Shown here: positions 45,172-54,776 of the stretch, in pieces
Layout: every line of letters starts with the position of its first letter
How positions within the stretch are numbered: position 1 is the first letter of the stretch
Assembly (NCBI RefSeq): GCF_021261315.1
Contig: NZ_JAJSAX010000001.1
Location: 62,001 to 126,000 of the forward strand
Source: Epilithonimonas sp. JDS
GTDB lineage: Bacteria > Bacteroidota > Bacteroidia > Flavobacteriales > Weeksellaceae
DNA: 64,000 nt
Direction of reading: 5' to 3'
Translations under genes and position numbers: made by a program
Notes under the pieces: generated by a model
What the model was told of the DNA's origin: nothing
Databases searched by the model: none
The model's input: the letters and a program-made list of their open reading frames with translations, nothing else

Positions 45172-45202
45172 AAAACCGTGTAAGATTATTGCACGGTTTT
45201 TT
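45172..45202 (+). terminator. terminator between S9A peptidase and thyA
   Basis: AAAACCGTG pairs with CACGGTTTT, then a T run; the thyA -7 box (TAAATTTG, 45204-45211) begins immediately after. Confidence 0.82.
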
Positions 45203-45234
45203 ATAAATTTGGAAAATTATTTTATTATTCAAAA

Positions 45235-46029
45235 ATGCAAAATTACCTAGATTTACTTCAGCATATTATAGATAACGGAACAGATAAAACCGACAGAACA
45301 GGAACTGGAACCCGCAGCGTTTTCGGCTACCAATTGCGTTATGATTTGTCAAAAGGTTTTCCTTTGGTGACGACGAAAAAGGTTCATTTGAAATCCATAA
45401 TTTATGAATTGCTTTGGTTCATCAAAGGTGATACAAATACGAAATATCTTACGGACAACGGCGTTTCCATCTGGAACGAATGGGCAGATGAAAATGGAGA
45501 TTTAGGTCCTGTTTATGGTGCACAATGGAGAAGTTGGAGCGGTGCTGACGGAAAAGTGGTCGACCAGTTCTCGGAAGTGATTGAGCAAATCAAAAAAAAT
45601 CCGGATTCCAGAAGGTTGATTGTTTCAGCCTGGAATGCGGCGGAAATCCCGAATATGGCTTTGGCACCTTGTCACGCTTTGTTTCAGTTTTATGTTGCAG
45701 ATGGGAAATTGTCGCTTCAACTATACCAAAGAAGTGCGGATGTTTTCCTGGGCGTTCCGTTCAACATTGCGAGTTATGCGCTTTTATTGATGATGGTTGC
45801 GCAGGTTACAGGACTTGAAGTTGGCGATTACGTGCACACATTTGGTGACGTTCATATTTACAATAATCATTTCGAGCAGGTGAACAGACAACTTTCCAGA
45901 GAAACCAGACCGTTACCAACAATGAAACTGAATCCTGAAATCAAAGATATTTTCGATTTTGATTTTGAGGATTTCACGTTGGAAAATTATGACCCGCATC
46001 CGGGAATCAAGGCGCCGGTGGCGATATAG
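45235..46029 (+). CDS. thyA: thymidylate synthase
   Basis: 264 residues, the same length as E. coli ThyA. Converts dUMP to dTMP with methylene-tetrahydrofolate. The active-site Cys146 lies in [13 protein letters not shown], the folate motif [15 protein letters not shown] precedes it, and the end [16 protein letters not shown] carries the terminal Val-Ala-Ile. A folA gene, often next to it, does not follow here; a toxin-antitoxin pair does. Confidence 0.96.
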   Translation: MQNYLDLLQHIIDNGTDKTDRTGTGTRSVFGYQLRYDLSKGFPLVTTKKVHLKSIIYELLWFIKGDTNTKYLTDNGVSIWNEWADENGDLGPVYGAQWRSWSGADGKVVDQFSEVIEQIKKNPDSRRLIVSAWNAAEIPNMALAPCHALFQFYVADGKLSLQLYQRSADVFLGVPFNIASYALLLMMVAQVTGLEVGDYVHTFGDVHIYNNHFEQVNRQLSRETRPLPTMKLNPEIKDIFDFDFEDFTLENYDPHPGIKAPVAI

Positions 46030-46071
46030 TTTTAATGCAAATTCATTAACTTTGATTAAAATCCAAACACT

Positions 46072-46314
46072 ATGGAACTTACCATACAATTAGAAGATAA
46101 TGCCGATGTTTCTTTATTGAAGAAAATTCTTAAACAAATTAAAGGCATTAAAACTGTGGAGATTTCTGATAATGACAAAACTTATTCTTGGGAAGAAATA
46201 GAAAATTCGGAAGTTTTCGCAAAAGTAATGGAGCAAAGTGAGAATGAATATAAAAATGGAAATGCCCAAGAATTGACAGACGATTTATTGAATGAAATTT
46301 TCGATAAAAAATGA
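46072..46314 (+). CDS. antitoxin-like small protein
   Basis: 80 residues with a beta-strand start (MELTIQLEDNADVSLLKKIL), a helix and an acidic C-terminal helix (EEIENSEVFAKVMEQSENEY...DDLLNEIFDKK) that is likely to bind the toxin. It resembles Phd/DUF-like antitoxins of RelE/ParE pairs in Bacteroidetes. It overlaps the toxin start by 4 bases (ATGA). A TAACTTTG -7 element lies at 46047-46054. Confidence 0.78.
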   Translation: MELTIQLEDNADVSLLKKILKQIKGIKTVEISDNDKTYSWEEIENSEVFAKVMEQSENEYKNGNAQELTDDLLNEIFDKK

Positions 46315-46613
46315 AAATTACTGTTACCCCAACAGCCAGAATTTCTTTGAATGAAATAATTTCATTTCTAAAAATACGGTGGACTCAAAGAGAAATTGAT
46401 CTGTTAAAAAGTGATATTAAAAAATTTAGACAGACCATAAATGAAGGAATTATTGTTCATCAAGCTTTGGGAAAATTTCCTCACATTCGATTCGCCATTA
46501 TTGCAAAAAAGCAAGTCAAAATATTTTACGAAATAAAAGAAGATTCCGTTCTGATCAAACTTTTTTGACATTGCAAACAAGATCCAAAAAAGCTAGTAGA
46601 CATTTTAAAATAA
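46311..46613 (+). pseudogene. RelE/ParE-family toxin with premature stop
   Basis: The first 85 codons encode a ParE/RelE-type toxin with TPTARISLNEIISFLKIRW, KSDIKKFRQTI, and KKQVKIFYEIKEDSVLIKLF, ending in TGA at 46566. The frame continues without interruption as HCKQDPKKLVDILK to a TAA at 46611-46613. In relatives the motif reads LFWHCRQDP, so TGA replaces TGG. The full protein would have 100 residues. The mutation removes the terminal helix needed for the fold, so the toxin is probably inactive. Confidence 0.8.
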
Positions 46614-46623
46614 AAAACAAACA

Positions 46624-46649
46624 GGTGAAGTTCAGCTTCACTTTTTTTT
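46624..46649 (+). terminator. terminator of the second toxin-antitoxin operon
   Basis: GTGAAG pairs with CTTCAC over a TTCA loop, then eight T. A short but typical signal. Confidence 0.7.
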
Positions 46650-46713
46650 GTAACATTCCTTTAAAAATCAACACTTATCTATTTAAAATAAATCAACGAT
46701 ATAATTTCATAAA

Positions 46714-49224
46714 ATGAAGAAGATATTCATTGCTGCACTTTTTCTGGGTGCAATTTTTAATTCAAATACCATTTTTGCTCAAACGGAAACTTCTGGTAGA
46801 AATCCAGTTTACAGAGCAACCCACACCAAAGTTACAGAACTAAAACACACCAAACTGAAAGTCAATTTCGATTATCAAAAAGAACAGATGAATGGTGAAG
46901 AATGGCTGACCGCAAGCCCATTCTTCTATGCAACAAACGAATTGGTTTTGGACGCAAAAGGAATGTTGATCCACGAAGTAGCTTTGGACAAAAACGGTTC
47001 GAAGTCACCTTTGAAATTCGATTATAAAAATGATGTCCTGAAAATCACACTGGATAAAACTTATCAGAAAAATCAGGATTACACGGTTTATATCAAATAC
47101 ACGGCGCGTCCAAATGAAGTAAAGCAAGCCGGAAGCGCCGCAATCAACGATGCCAAAGGTCTTTATTTCATCAATGCGCAAGGCAAAGACAAAGACAAAC
47201 CAACCCAAATCTGGACACAAGGTGAAACCGAATCCTCTTCTGCGTGGTTTCCAACCATCGACAAATCCAATCAGAAAACGACTCAGGAAATTTATATGAC
47301 GGTTCCTGATAAATATGTCACGCTTTCCAACGGACTTCTGAAAGATTCCAAAAAAGAATCCGGAAACCTTAGAACAGACCATTGGGTAATGGATAAGAGA
47401 CATTCAACTTACCTTTTCTTTATGGGTGTTGGAGATTATGCGGTTGTAAAAGATAAATGGAAAAATATCGACGTCGATTATTATGTAGAAAAAGAATACG
47501 AGCCTTACGCAAAGCAGATTTTCGGAAACACGCCTGAGATGATAGAGTTCTATTCCAAAAGACTAGGATACGAATATCCTTGGGCAAAGTATGCGCAGAT
47601 TACGGGTAGAGATTTCGTTTCCGGAGCAATGGAAAATACGACTGCAACACTTCATCAGGAATCTGCGCAGCAAAAACCTGGCGATCTGATTGATGAAAAC
47701 AAATGGGAAAATACCATCGCTCACGAACTTTTCCACCACTGGTTTGGCGATTTGGTTACAGCAGAAAGTTGGAGCAATCTGACCGTTAACGAATCTTTTG
47801 CGAACTATTCAGAATATCTATGGCTGGAGCATAAGTACGGAAAAGACGATGCGGATTATCATTTGAGAGAAGATCTTTCGGCTTACATTCACAATCCTGC
47901 TTTGTTTAATAAGGATTTGGTGAGGTTTGATTATGCTTCGCGCGAAGATGTTTTCGATGCCATTACTTATAACAAAGGCGGCGGAATTCTTCATATGTTG
48001 AGAAATTATCTGGGAGATGATGCATTCTTTGCCGGCCTGACAGATTATCTTAAAACCTACGAATATCAAAACGGAGAAGCGCATCAGTTAAGATTATCAT
48101 TCGAGAAAGTATCCGGTAAAGATCTGAACTGGTTCTTCAACCAATGGTATTTTGGAAGCGGCAATCCGAAGTTAAGCTACACTTCCACGTACGAGCCTGT
48201 GAAAAAACAAGTAACGGTTGTTATCAATCAATCTCAGGATAAACCTTTCGAATTCCCTCTGGCAATCGATGTTTATGATAATGGAAAGCCAAAACGAACA
48301 AATGTTTGGGTAGATGCAAAAGCTAAAAACACGTTCACTTTTGACTCTTCCAAAACTCCAGATTTGATTAATATCAATGCAGACGGCATTTTGCTTTCTG
48401 ACATCACAGAGACCAAAACACCAGAGCAAAGTCTATTACAATTTACCAATTCAAAAGAATTTTTAAGCAGATATAGAGCATTAGATGCAGTGAAAGAAGC
48501 GGATGCTAAGAATCCTGCAGTCATCAAATTACTGGCGGCAGCACTTAAAGATCCTTTCTTCAGAATCAGAGAACAGGCTTTGGAGCAGATCGATCTTTCC
48601 AATGCAGACCAGGCAAAAGCACTGACTGCTGATGTAGAAAAACTGGCTTCCAATGATCCGAAAACTTTGGTGCAGGCAGCTGCGATCTCAGCTTTAGGGA
48701 AGACTAAAAATGCAAAGTACGCCTCACTTTATGATAAAGGCATCAATGCGGTTTCCAATGCTGTGAAAGGTGCATCATTGGCAGGAATAGCAGAAACCGA
48801 TCCTTCGAAAGTAGCTGCTCTGGCGGATAAAATTGATTTGGATAATGCTTCAGAAGATCTTATTTCAAAACTTCTTCCGGTCATTGTAAAGAATAAGATT
48901 GAGAAACAGATGCCGGCCATAGGAACAACTGTTGCTTTTTATCCTTTTATCAAATTCCAAAACCCGGAATTGGGAAAATCTGCGGAGGAAGGCTATAATT
49001 GGATTATGAGTTCCGACAACTTAAAAGCCACAGAGAAAGTGACGAAAGTTTTGGTTCAGGCCAAATCTCAGATACCGGACAATCCGCAAGTGAAAATGAT
49101 GATCGTGCAAATGCTGAAAGACGGACTCGCCAAAAAAATGGAAGTACTGAAAGCCAATCCAAACAGCCCGACCATTAATCAACAGGTAGATGCAATTAAC
49201 AAAACGCTGGAAGCCTATAAATAA
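46714..49224 (+). CDS. M1 family zinc aminopeptidase
   Basis: 836-residue exported enzyme that removes N-terminal residues from peptides. Signal peptide ends TIFAQ. Catalytic features: GAMEN at 304-308, HELFH at 337-341 with the third zinc ligand Glu360. The C-terminal third (about 550-836) is helical with HEAT-like repeats, as in M1 enzymes of Bacteroidetes. With the S9 peptidases it would complete peptide breakdown in the periplasm. Confidence 0.93.
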   Translation: MKKIFIAALFLGAIFNSNTIFAQTETSGRNPVYRATHTKVTELKHTKLKVNFDYQKEQMNGEEWLTASPFFYATNELVLDAKGMLIHEVALDKNGSKSPLKFDYKNDVLKITLDKTYQKNQDYTVYIKYTARPNEVKQAGSAAINDAKGLYFINAQGKDKDKPTQIWTQGETESSSAWFPTIDKSNQKTTQEIYMTVPDKYVTLSNGLLKDSKKESGNLRTDHWVMDKRHSTYLFFMGVGDYAVVKDKWKNIDVDYYVEKEYEPYAKQIFGNTPEMIEFYSKRLGYEYPWAKYAQITGRDFVSGAMENTTATLHQESAQQKPGDLIDENKWENTIAHELFHHWFGDLVTAESWSNLTVNESFANYSEYLWLEHKYGKDDADYHLREDLSAYIHNPALFNKDLVRFDYASREDVFDAITYNKGGGILHMLRNYLGDDAFFAGLTDYLKTYEYQNGEAHQLRLSFEKVSGKDLNWFFNQWYFGSGNPKLSYTSTYEPVKKQVTVVINQSQDKPFEFPLAIDVYDNGKPKRTNVWVDAKAKNTFTFDSSKTPDLININADGILLSDITETKTPEQSLLQFTNSKEFLSRYRALDAVKEADAKNPAVIKLLAAALKDPFFRIREQALEQIDLSNADQAKALTADVEKLASNDPKTLVQAAAISALGKTKNAKYASLYDKGINAVSNAVKGASLAGIAETDPSKVAALADKIDLDNASEDLISKLLPVIVKNKIEKQMPAIGTTVAFYPFIKFQNPELGKSAEEGYNWIMSSDNLKATEKVTKVLVQAKSQIPDNPQVKMMIVQMLKDGLAKKMEVLKANPNSPTINQQVDAINKTLEAYK

Positions 49225-49234
49225 AGAAAATTAA

Positions 49235-49262
49235 AGAAGCCACCTCAAATGAGATGGCTTCT
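49235..49262 (+). terminator. terminator of M1 aminopeptidase
   Basis: AGAAGCCACCTCA pairs with TGAGATGGCTTCT over a 2-base loop (one mismatch-type pair), followed by TTTG. Confidence 0.75.
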
Positions 49263-49820
49263 TTGCTAATGAAATTAATCCATTAAAAAAATTCTCACAG
49301 ACCTTACAGTTCAAACACAAATGAGGCAGAAAACCAATATAAAACTGCTCAATCTGCGAGAATATGATGATGAAAATCCTACAAACCTTTCAAAAAAACA
49401 CGTATTATGATGAGAGAAAGCTAACTAATCAAAATGATTGGTCTGCAGGAAATTTTATTAAAGATGATAAAACTTAGATTTATTTTTTTAAAGCCGCCAA
49501 CCTGAGAGCGTTTTAATAATTTTCCAGGACGGAAAACCGCTTTGTAAATTTATTTGACATCGTCTTTGTGTTTTTATGTTAATAATTAATCTTATTGAAC
49601 GGGATAAAAATATAAAAAATAATTATACCACAAAATATTTTTATAGAAATATTTTAACTTTAAACAAAGCATTAAAGTTTTAAAATCAAAAACATATATA
49701 TTTTTATGAAAAGCAAACAGATTTTTGTATTTATCTCTGAGAAACTCCAAGCCATCAAAGCTGCAGAATAGATACTTTTTGGAACGATCTTTACCTGATT
49801 TAGATTATGAATGGTCATTA
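49263..49820. other. gene-free AT-rich spacer
   Basis: About 560 bases between the M1 peptidase and the alkyltransferase-like gene. It is very AT-rich (near 49590-49700) and holds a 21-codon ORF at 49706 that is not supported. No repeat family members recognised. Confidence 0.6.
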
Positions 49821-49848
49821 AAAATCCCCTAATTGTTTAATTAAGGGA
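49821..49848 (-). terminator. probable terminator of the alkyltransferase-like gene
   Basis: CCCCTAATT and AATTAAGGGA form an imperfect stem just beyond the stop codon, with a T run on the minus strand. Confidence 0.5.
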
Positions 49849-49859
49849 ATATATTGATG

Positions 49860-50159
49860 TTATAATTCTTTGAGAGGATCCCAAAAAAGCGTTTTGAAAT
49901 CCTTGATTTTCCAATTTTCCTGAACGATTACATTTTCTTTTTCCAACCGCTCCCTGAATGATGGAACCGACAATTTCCCTGTGCTGCTGATGACTCTGTG
50001 AGCAGGAACATCTTTCGGACATCCGCCCATTGCGTTACCAACGTGGCGGGAATGATTGGGATAACCCACTGCTTTCGCAACCGCACCATAGGTGGAAACC
50101 CGTCCTTTCGGGATGAGTTTCGTAATCTCATAAACCTGTTGTTTGAAAAGGTCGTTCAT
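49860..50159 (-). CDS. alkyltransferase-like DNA-binding protein (ATL)
   Basis: 99 residues of the MGMT/Ogt fold, with a helix-turn-helix and arginine finger region (PKGRVSTYGAVAKAVGYPNHSRHVGNAM). The normal active motif PCHRV is PAHRV here: Ala53 replaces the alkyl-acceptor Cys. The protein therefore cannot transfer alkyl groups and should act as an ATL protein, which binds O6-alkylguanine and hands it to nucleotide excision repair. Length and missing N-terminal domain fit ATL. Confidence 0.88.
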   Translation of the reverse strand: MNDLFKQQVYEITKLIPKGRVSTYGAVAKAVGYPNHSRHVGNAMGGCPKDVPAHRVISSTGKLSVPSFRERLEKENVIVQENWKIKDFKTLFWDPLKEL

Positions 50160-50203
50160 TATTCAGTATTCTTTTGAACTTTAAAATTAATAAAAATTAA
50201 TTA

Positions 50204-52672
50204 TTAAAACTCAAGCAACTTGAACTTCAACTGAACACCAAAGTTATCATTGAATTTGGTGGTATTGTAATGTCCCACCCTGTAGAAAAATGCCAGATTG
50301 AACCTTGAACTGAGGAAGTTATTATATTCAAAACCGATTTCCTGATATAGATGATTCAGCGGGGAGAAGTTCTCTACCGTATGATACTCAGGATTCTTCA
50401 AATCACCAACAATACCTCTGGCAATGATGTCGAAACTACTCGTGTTCTTTCCAAAACTTTTGAAATACCAAGGAATACGGTGCGAAACATAGTAGCCTGC
50501 AAATTTATCATTGAAATATTTCCCTGACGTCATCGTCGCAAATCCTAAATAACTGGTCAAAGAGAAGTTTGATAGGATTCCCGTTCCGCTGTTGGCATCC
50601 AAACCGCCCATCTCGAACAGGTGCCACATTGGTGCTTTCCCAACATAATAGCCGCCATAAACTCGGGCCAATGTTGTGCCCCAAGAGCTGCGGAATTGGT
50701 GCGTTATCAAAGCATCAAATCTGCTGTAGTTGAACTCACCGCCTAAGCTTTTGTAGCCTTGCTCATAATTCAGAAAAGCCTCTGGGAAGTTCTGTTCATA
50801 GGTATATTTGCCATAAGGCGTCATAATGTTTCTACTGTTTGGAGAAAACTTGATGGTCGCTGTAGAACTGAAATTTTCAAATTTTCGAGACATTCCCATA
50901 AACTCGTGAGGATAGCCTGCTTCCTCGTTCTGCTTTTTCCCTGAAACATCCAGAGTCAGAGAATTGGAAAGGTCGACCTGATAGCCAAATCTGAAACCGT
51001 CATATTTGTAATACTTATCATTTCGGATCGTCATCCCACTGTTGTTGATCGTCATTTTTGCGTTCCAAAGATTCTGACTGAATCGTCCGGAAGCGGCGAC
51101 ATCATTGAAATATTCTACTCGGAAGAATGAATTTCTGTTCAAAGTTGTTTTAAAATCCACACCTGCACCATATTTGAAACCACGGTCTTTGAAACCATAA
51201 GCCAAGTAAACATCAGGCGAAATGTATTTGTTGAATTTTTCATTCAATTTGAAACCAGCACCCAATCGGAAGCCTTCATATCTGTTATATCTTGTTTGTA
51301 ATGGATTGATGTCCACCATTCCGACCGTAAATTTAGCTCGCAATAATCCAGTTAGAACCTTTACTTTTCTGTCCAAAGTATATTTTTTGCCAAGACTGTC
51401 AATCTTCACATAAGTCAATTTTTCTCTTGCAGAAAGACTATCTGTTCTGTATTGATTTAGTAGCGTTCCATCTGTATTTTCAACACTCATCGTGTAACCG
51501 TTGAATTGCGAAGGCTTCAGTTCCACCGGCGTTTTGAAGTCGAAATAATCCGCCTTCATATAGGCATAGTTCCCAAATTTTTTGACACTTTCGAGTCTCG
51601 CCTTTTTCTCTTCAGCCGTTTCATTTTCCTTTTTCTGAACGGTATTGAATTCTGAAACGCCCATTTTTATTTTAAGATTTTCAGTCTTCAGAAACCATTT
51701 GTCATTAATAGGAACCCAAACCGAAGTGATATTTCCATCGGACTTCACTTTGCTGTTGCTATCAATCTTTTTTATGGCGTATGAATCTTTGTCGATGTAG
51801 AGGTAACCGTTGTATTTTCTTCTGTTAATGGGAACTTTATAATCCACCTGTCGGAATCTGATGACGTAGTTCATTCTCCCTTCGATTTCAATGGAATCTG
51901 TCAGGAAATATCTGTAAAGGCTTTTATTTTCTGGTAGAATCTCTCTTGGGATTTTATCTCTGTTGGACCTTAAAGCAAGCATTTCGTAAACCGGATTTTT
52001 CAATCCGGAGATTCTGTTATCAAGAATATTGACTTTCTCACCGTATTTTTTGGAATAAAGAAATTCCATCGCACGTTCCCATAAAAACAATTTGCTGTCT
52101 TTGGCAACGGACATCATCTGCTCGCCTTCGATAGAATCTTTTTTGTCTTTTTCTTTCTTTGGAAGCAATCTGTTGGTCGCTCTGGAAAGCGAATCTTTCC
52201 TTGCCTCCACAAATCTTGAATAATCCTTGATGCTGTCTTCATCCAAATCGAATGACATTTTTTCATAAGATTTATAGGAATAAGAATCCAAGGCATTCGG
52301 AGAATTGTCCTTGAATCTTTTAAAAGTTTGTTCGATAATTGCCAAGGCGCGAGGGTCACTTTCGTTGGAAAGCGTGACGCCTTGTATTTGATTTGATTTG
52401 ATGTTATCGCGGTCCAGCGCCAGTTCCATCACCTTATCCACCACGACTTCATCGCCGATAAAGTTGTCTATCTCCACATCCACCTTTGGACATTTGGTCG
52501 TAAAAGTGACGATTCCATTGTCATTGGTCCTGCCCAAAACCCTGCCGTTGCACGAAACGGCCGCACCTCTGATGGGCTTTTGATTATCGGATCTGGTGAC
52601 GGTAAGTGTGCTTTGCGAATACAGCATCGAGAAGGAAATTGAGAAAAAAAGCAAGTAAAGCGATCTCATCAT
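50204..52672 (-). CDS. DUF5686 outer membrane protein with carboxypeptidase-like domain
   Basis: 822 residues with signal peptide MMRSLYLLFFSISFSMLYS. The first 100 residues form a CarboxypepD_reg-like beta-sandwich (TLTVTRSDNQKPIRGAAVSCNGRVLG), followed by the DUF5686 region and a C-terminal barrel of long alternating strands ending FGVQLKFKLLEF. Predicted to be outer-membrane resident, role unknown; abundant in Bacteroidetes. Monocistronic here. Confidence 0.85.
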   Translation of the reverse strand: MMRSLYLLFFSISFSMLYSQSTLTVTRSDNQKPIRGAAVSCNGRVLGRTNDNGIVTFTTKCPKVDVEIDNFIGDEVVVDKVMELALDRDNIKSNQIQGVTLSNESDPRALAIIEQTFKRFKDNSPNALDSYSYKSYEKMSFDLDEDSIKDYSRFVEARKDSLSRATNRLLPKKEKDKKDSIEGEQMMSVAKDSKLFLWERAMEFLYSKKYGEKVNILDNRISGLKNPVYEMLALRSNRDKIPREILPENKSLYRYFLTDSIEIEGRMNYVIRFRQVDYKVPINRRKYNGYLYIDKDSYAIKKIDSNSKVKSDGNITSVWVPINDKWFLKTENLKIKMGVSEFNTVQKKENETAEEKKARLESVKKFGNYAYMKADYFDFKTPVELKPSQFNGYTMSVENTDGTLLNQYRTDSLSAREKLTYVKIDSLGKKYTLDRKVKVLTGLLRAKFTVGMVDINPLQTRYNRYEGFRLGAGFKLNEKFNKYISPDVYLAYGFKDRGFKYGAGVDFKTTLNRNSFFRVEYFNDVAASGRFSQNLWNAKMTINNSGMTIRNDKYYKYDGFRFGYQVDLSNSLTLDVSGKKQNEEAGYPHEFMGMSRKFENFSSTATIKFSPNSRNIMTPYGKYTYEQNFPEAFLNYEQGYKSLGGEFNYSRFDALITHQFRSSWGTTLARVYGGYYVGKAPMWHLFEMGGLDANSGTGILSNFSLTSYLGFATMTSGKYFNDKFAGYYVSHRIPWYFKSFGKNTSSFDIIARGIVGDLKNPEYHTVENFSPLNHLYQEIGFEYNNFLSSRFNLAFFYRVGHYNTTKFNDNFGVQLKFKLLEF

Positions 52673-52807
52673 AGTATCAGTTATTTTTTAAATTAGGTAT
52701 TAACCTTAAGCTGTAGGCAATTTATCAGCCAAACATTTAAATTTAGGAAAATAAAAAACATCTCACAGATAATATGAGATGTTTCGAATAGTTTATTGAC
52801 AATTTTC

Positions 52808-54541
52808 TTAATTCAGTTCAAAGTAATTGAGGTTGGCATTTACTGCTTCGAAGTACAGTCTTAACTTGTTTTCGCCTTTTACTAGAGCCACGTTATTTAC
52901 AGAAACCGTTTTCCAGATTCCTTTGCCTGTTTGCGGTAGTTTAATAGTTGCAAGGTCGTCACCATCTTCAGTTTTGATGACCAATTCAGAAGCTTGACTG
53001 GATTCATTATTGTATCGAATGCTAGCTTTGTATTTTCTTGCCGCAGAACTTTTCACAGTATATTGCAGCCACTCGCCTTTTTCGGTTTTCCCGACGAAAT
53101 ATTTGTTGGTGATTTTATCTTTGCAAAGGTAAATATCAACGCCGTCGTTCCTCATTTTGTTTCCTGAGTTCCATTCCGTACGATTGCCGGTTGACACCCA
53201 AACATTTTGGAAATCATTGTCTGAATAAGCACTTCCAAATCTTCCCAAATCATAGTCTGTTGCAAAGATTCTTCCCGGCGCAACGTGTTTTTTGTAAGGT
53301 TTTGTACTTTCATCATTCACTTGTCGGAACATTGCATCGATGACATCTTTTTTGACTTCCACATTTTCCATTTTGTAGTTGTCAGCGATTTTCATTAAGG
53401 TTTTTCTAGCAAATTCCTTAGTTGGTTTTTGTCCGCCATTTTTCCAATAGTTCAATAATTTTTGATAATCTGGAGTGATTTTTACATTCGTCACGCCAGC
53501 AATATTATCAATCTTCTTCATCGGCCAATAAGCATAACCGATATTATTTTTCAATAATAACTGATTGAGTTCCGTAAACCAAACGTTGGAATTTTCTCCA
53601 GTTTCTCCCAACCAAGCCGGAACATCCAGCTTCTGACGCATATCAACAATGTTCTGAATAGATTCTGGTGCGTTGGTCGTCCAATATTTGTGAAAACTCA
53701 AGACCAAGTTGTCGTCCCAAAGTTTCGGCAAACCATTGTAATTATTTCCCCAGCCATTTCCTTCGAGGATGATAATGTGGTTTTTGTCCACTTGTCTGAT
53801 GGCGTCCGAAATATCTTTTTGAAGTTTCCAAAGCGGTGCGTTGGACATCTCGTCGGTTCCGTTTGGATTCTTTCCAGTGAATGGGTAATTTGGTTCGTTG
53901 ATAAGGTCGTAACCCGCAATCCATTCTTTGTCTTTGTAGCGCTCTGCCAGTTTTTTCCAGAGTGCGATGGTCTTTTTCTGATTCTCCTCACTTTCCCAAA
54001 GATTCGGTTTTGATTTGTCGTTATCAGAGATATTCGCGTCATTACCTTGTCCGCCAGGTGCAGCGTGCAGGTCTAGTATCAAATAGATTTTGTTATCCTC
54101 ACACCATTTCAGCAAGTTATCTGTCATCACAAAACCTTCTTCCAGCCAAGTATTTTCGCCTTTTACTTTTTCTTTCTCGATTGGCAACGTATAAAGGTCG
54201 TAATGCATTGGAAGTCGGATGGAATTGAATCCCCATTTTGCCAAGGAATCGATGTCTTTTTTGGTAATTCCATTTTTGAGATAGGCTTTATAAAATTCAT
54301 TTTTGCCATCTTCACCTGCGACTTCTGCAATCTTTTCTTTGATTTTGAATTGAGGTCCGGCGAAGTCATCGGTCTTCAGCATATAACCTTCCTGAAGCAT
54401 CCAGCCGCCCAATCCGAGGCCTTTCAGATAAACATTCTCACCTTTTGAATCCACAATTTTCTGACCTTGAGTCTTTAAAAACCCCTGAGCTGTCCCGAAT
54501 TGAGACAATAAAAGTGCAGAAAAAAATACGAGTCTCTTCAT
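52808..54541 (-). CDS. glycoside hydrolase family 5 with C-terminal carbohydrate-binding domain
   Basis: 577-residue exported glycosidase. Signal peptide ends SQFGTAQ. The (beta/alpha)8 domain (about 20-370) has the acid/base Glu216 in DLINEPNYP and nucleophile Glu313 in AWLGETGEN. From about 395 there is a spacer and then, from 430 to 577, a beta-sandwich with WLQYTVKSSAARKYKASIRYNN and ENKLRLYFEA, like CBM6/35 modules. Likely acts on beta-glucans or mannans; the exact substrate is uncertain. Confidence 0.88.
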   Translation of the reverse strand: MKRLVFFSALLLSQFGTAQGFLKTQGQKIVDSKGENVYLKGLGLGGWMLQEGYMLKTDDFAGPQFKIKEKIAEVAGEDGKNEFYKAYLKNGITKKDIDSLAKWGFNSIRLPMHYDLYTLPIEKEKVKGENTWLEEGFVMTDNLLKWCEDNKIYLILDLHAAPGGQGNDANISDNDKSKPNLWESEENQKKTIALWKKLAERYKDKEWIAGYDLINEPNYPFTGKNPNGTDEMSNAPLWKLQKDISDAIRQVDKNHIIILEGNGWGNNYNGLPKLWDDNLVLSFHKYWTTNAPESIQNIVDMRQKLDVPAWLGETGENSNVWFTELNQLLLKNNIGYAYWPMKKIDNIAGVTNVKITPDYQKLLNYWKNGGQKPTKEFARKTLMKIADNYKMENVEVKKDVIDAMFRQVNDESTKPYKKHVAPGRIFATDYDLGRFGSAYSDNDFQNVWVSTGNRTEWNSGNKMRNDGVDIYLCKDKITNKYFVGKTEKGEWLQYTVKSSAARKYKASIRYNNESSQASELVIKTEDGDDLATIKLPQTGKGIWKTVSVNNVALVKGENKLRLYFEAVNANLNYFELN

Positions 54542-54647
54542 AATTTTGATTTTGATAAAGATAATATTATTTTTCTATCGGAAAAGGAATTTGGATAACT
54601 TTAAAATCCACAACAGATTTTTATTAAAAAAGGACTGCTATCTTTTC

Positions 54648-54770
54648 ACCACAAAAGGCACAAAAGTTAAGTGCCTTATATTTGAAAACAACATAATAAT
54701 CTCTTCAAATTTCTTTTTGCTCTTCTTAAAAAGAAATTTTTATCATTTTCTCTTTTGTGACTTTTGTGGT
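54648..54770. repeat. ACCACAAAAGGCACAAAAG inverted repeat
   Basis: ACCACAAAAGGCACAAAAG at 54648-54666 faces CTTTTGTGACTTTTGTGGT at 54752-54770, a long imperfect palindrome. It fills the spacer between the GH5 start and the P-type ATPase end. Confidence 0.85.
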
Positions 54771-54776
54771 TTAATC

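Noticed and set aside
49706-49771. 21-codon ORF in the spacer after the M1 peptidase
   Set aside because: Very short, AT-rich context, no evidence of expression.
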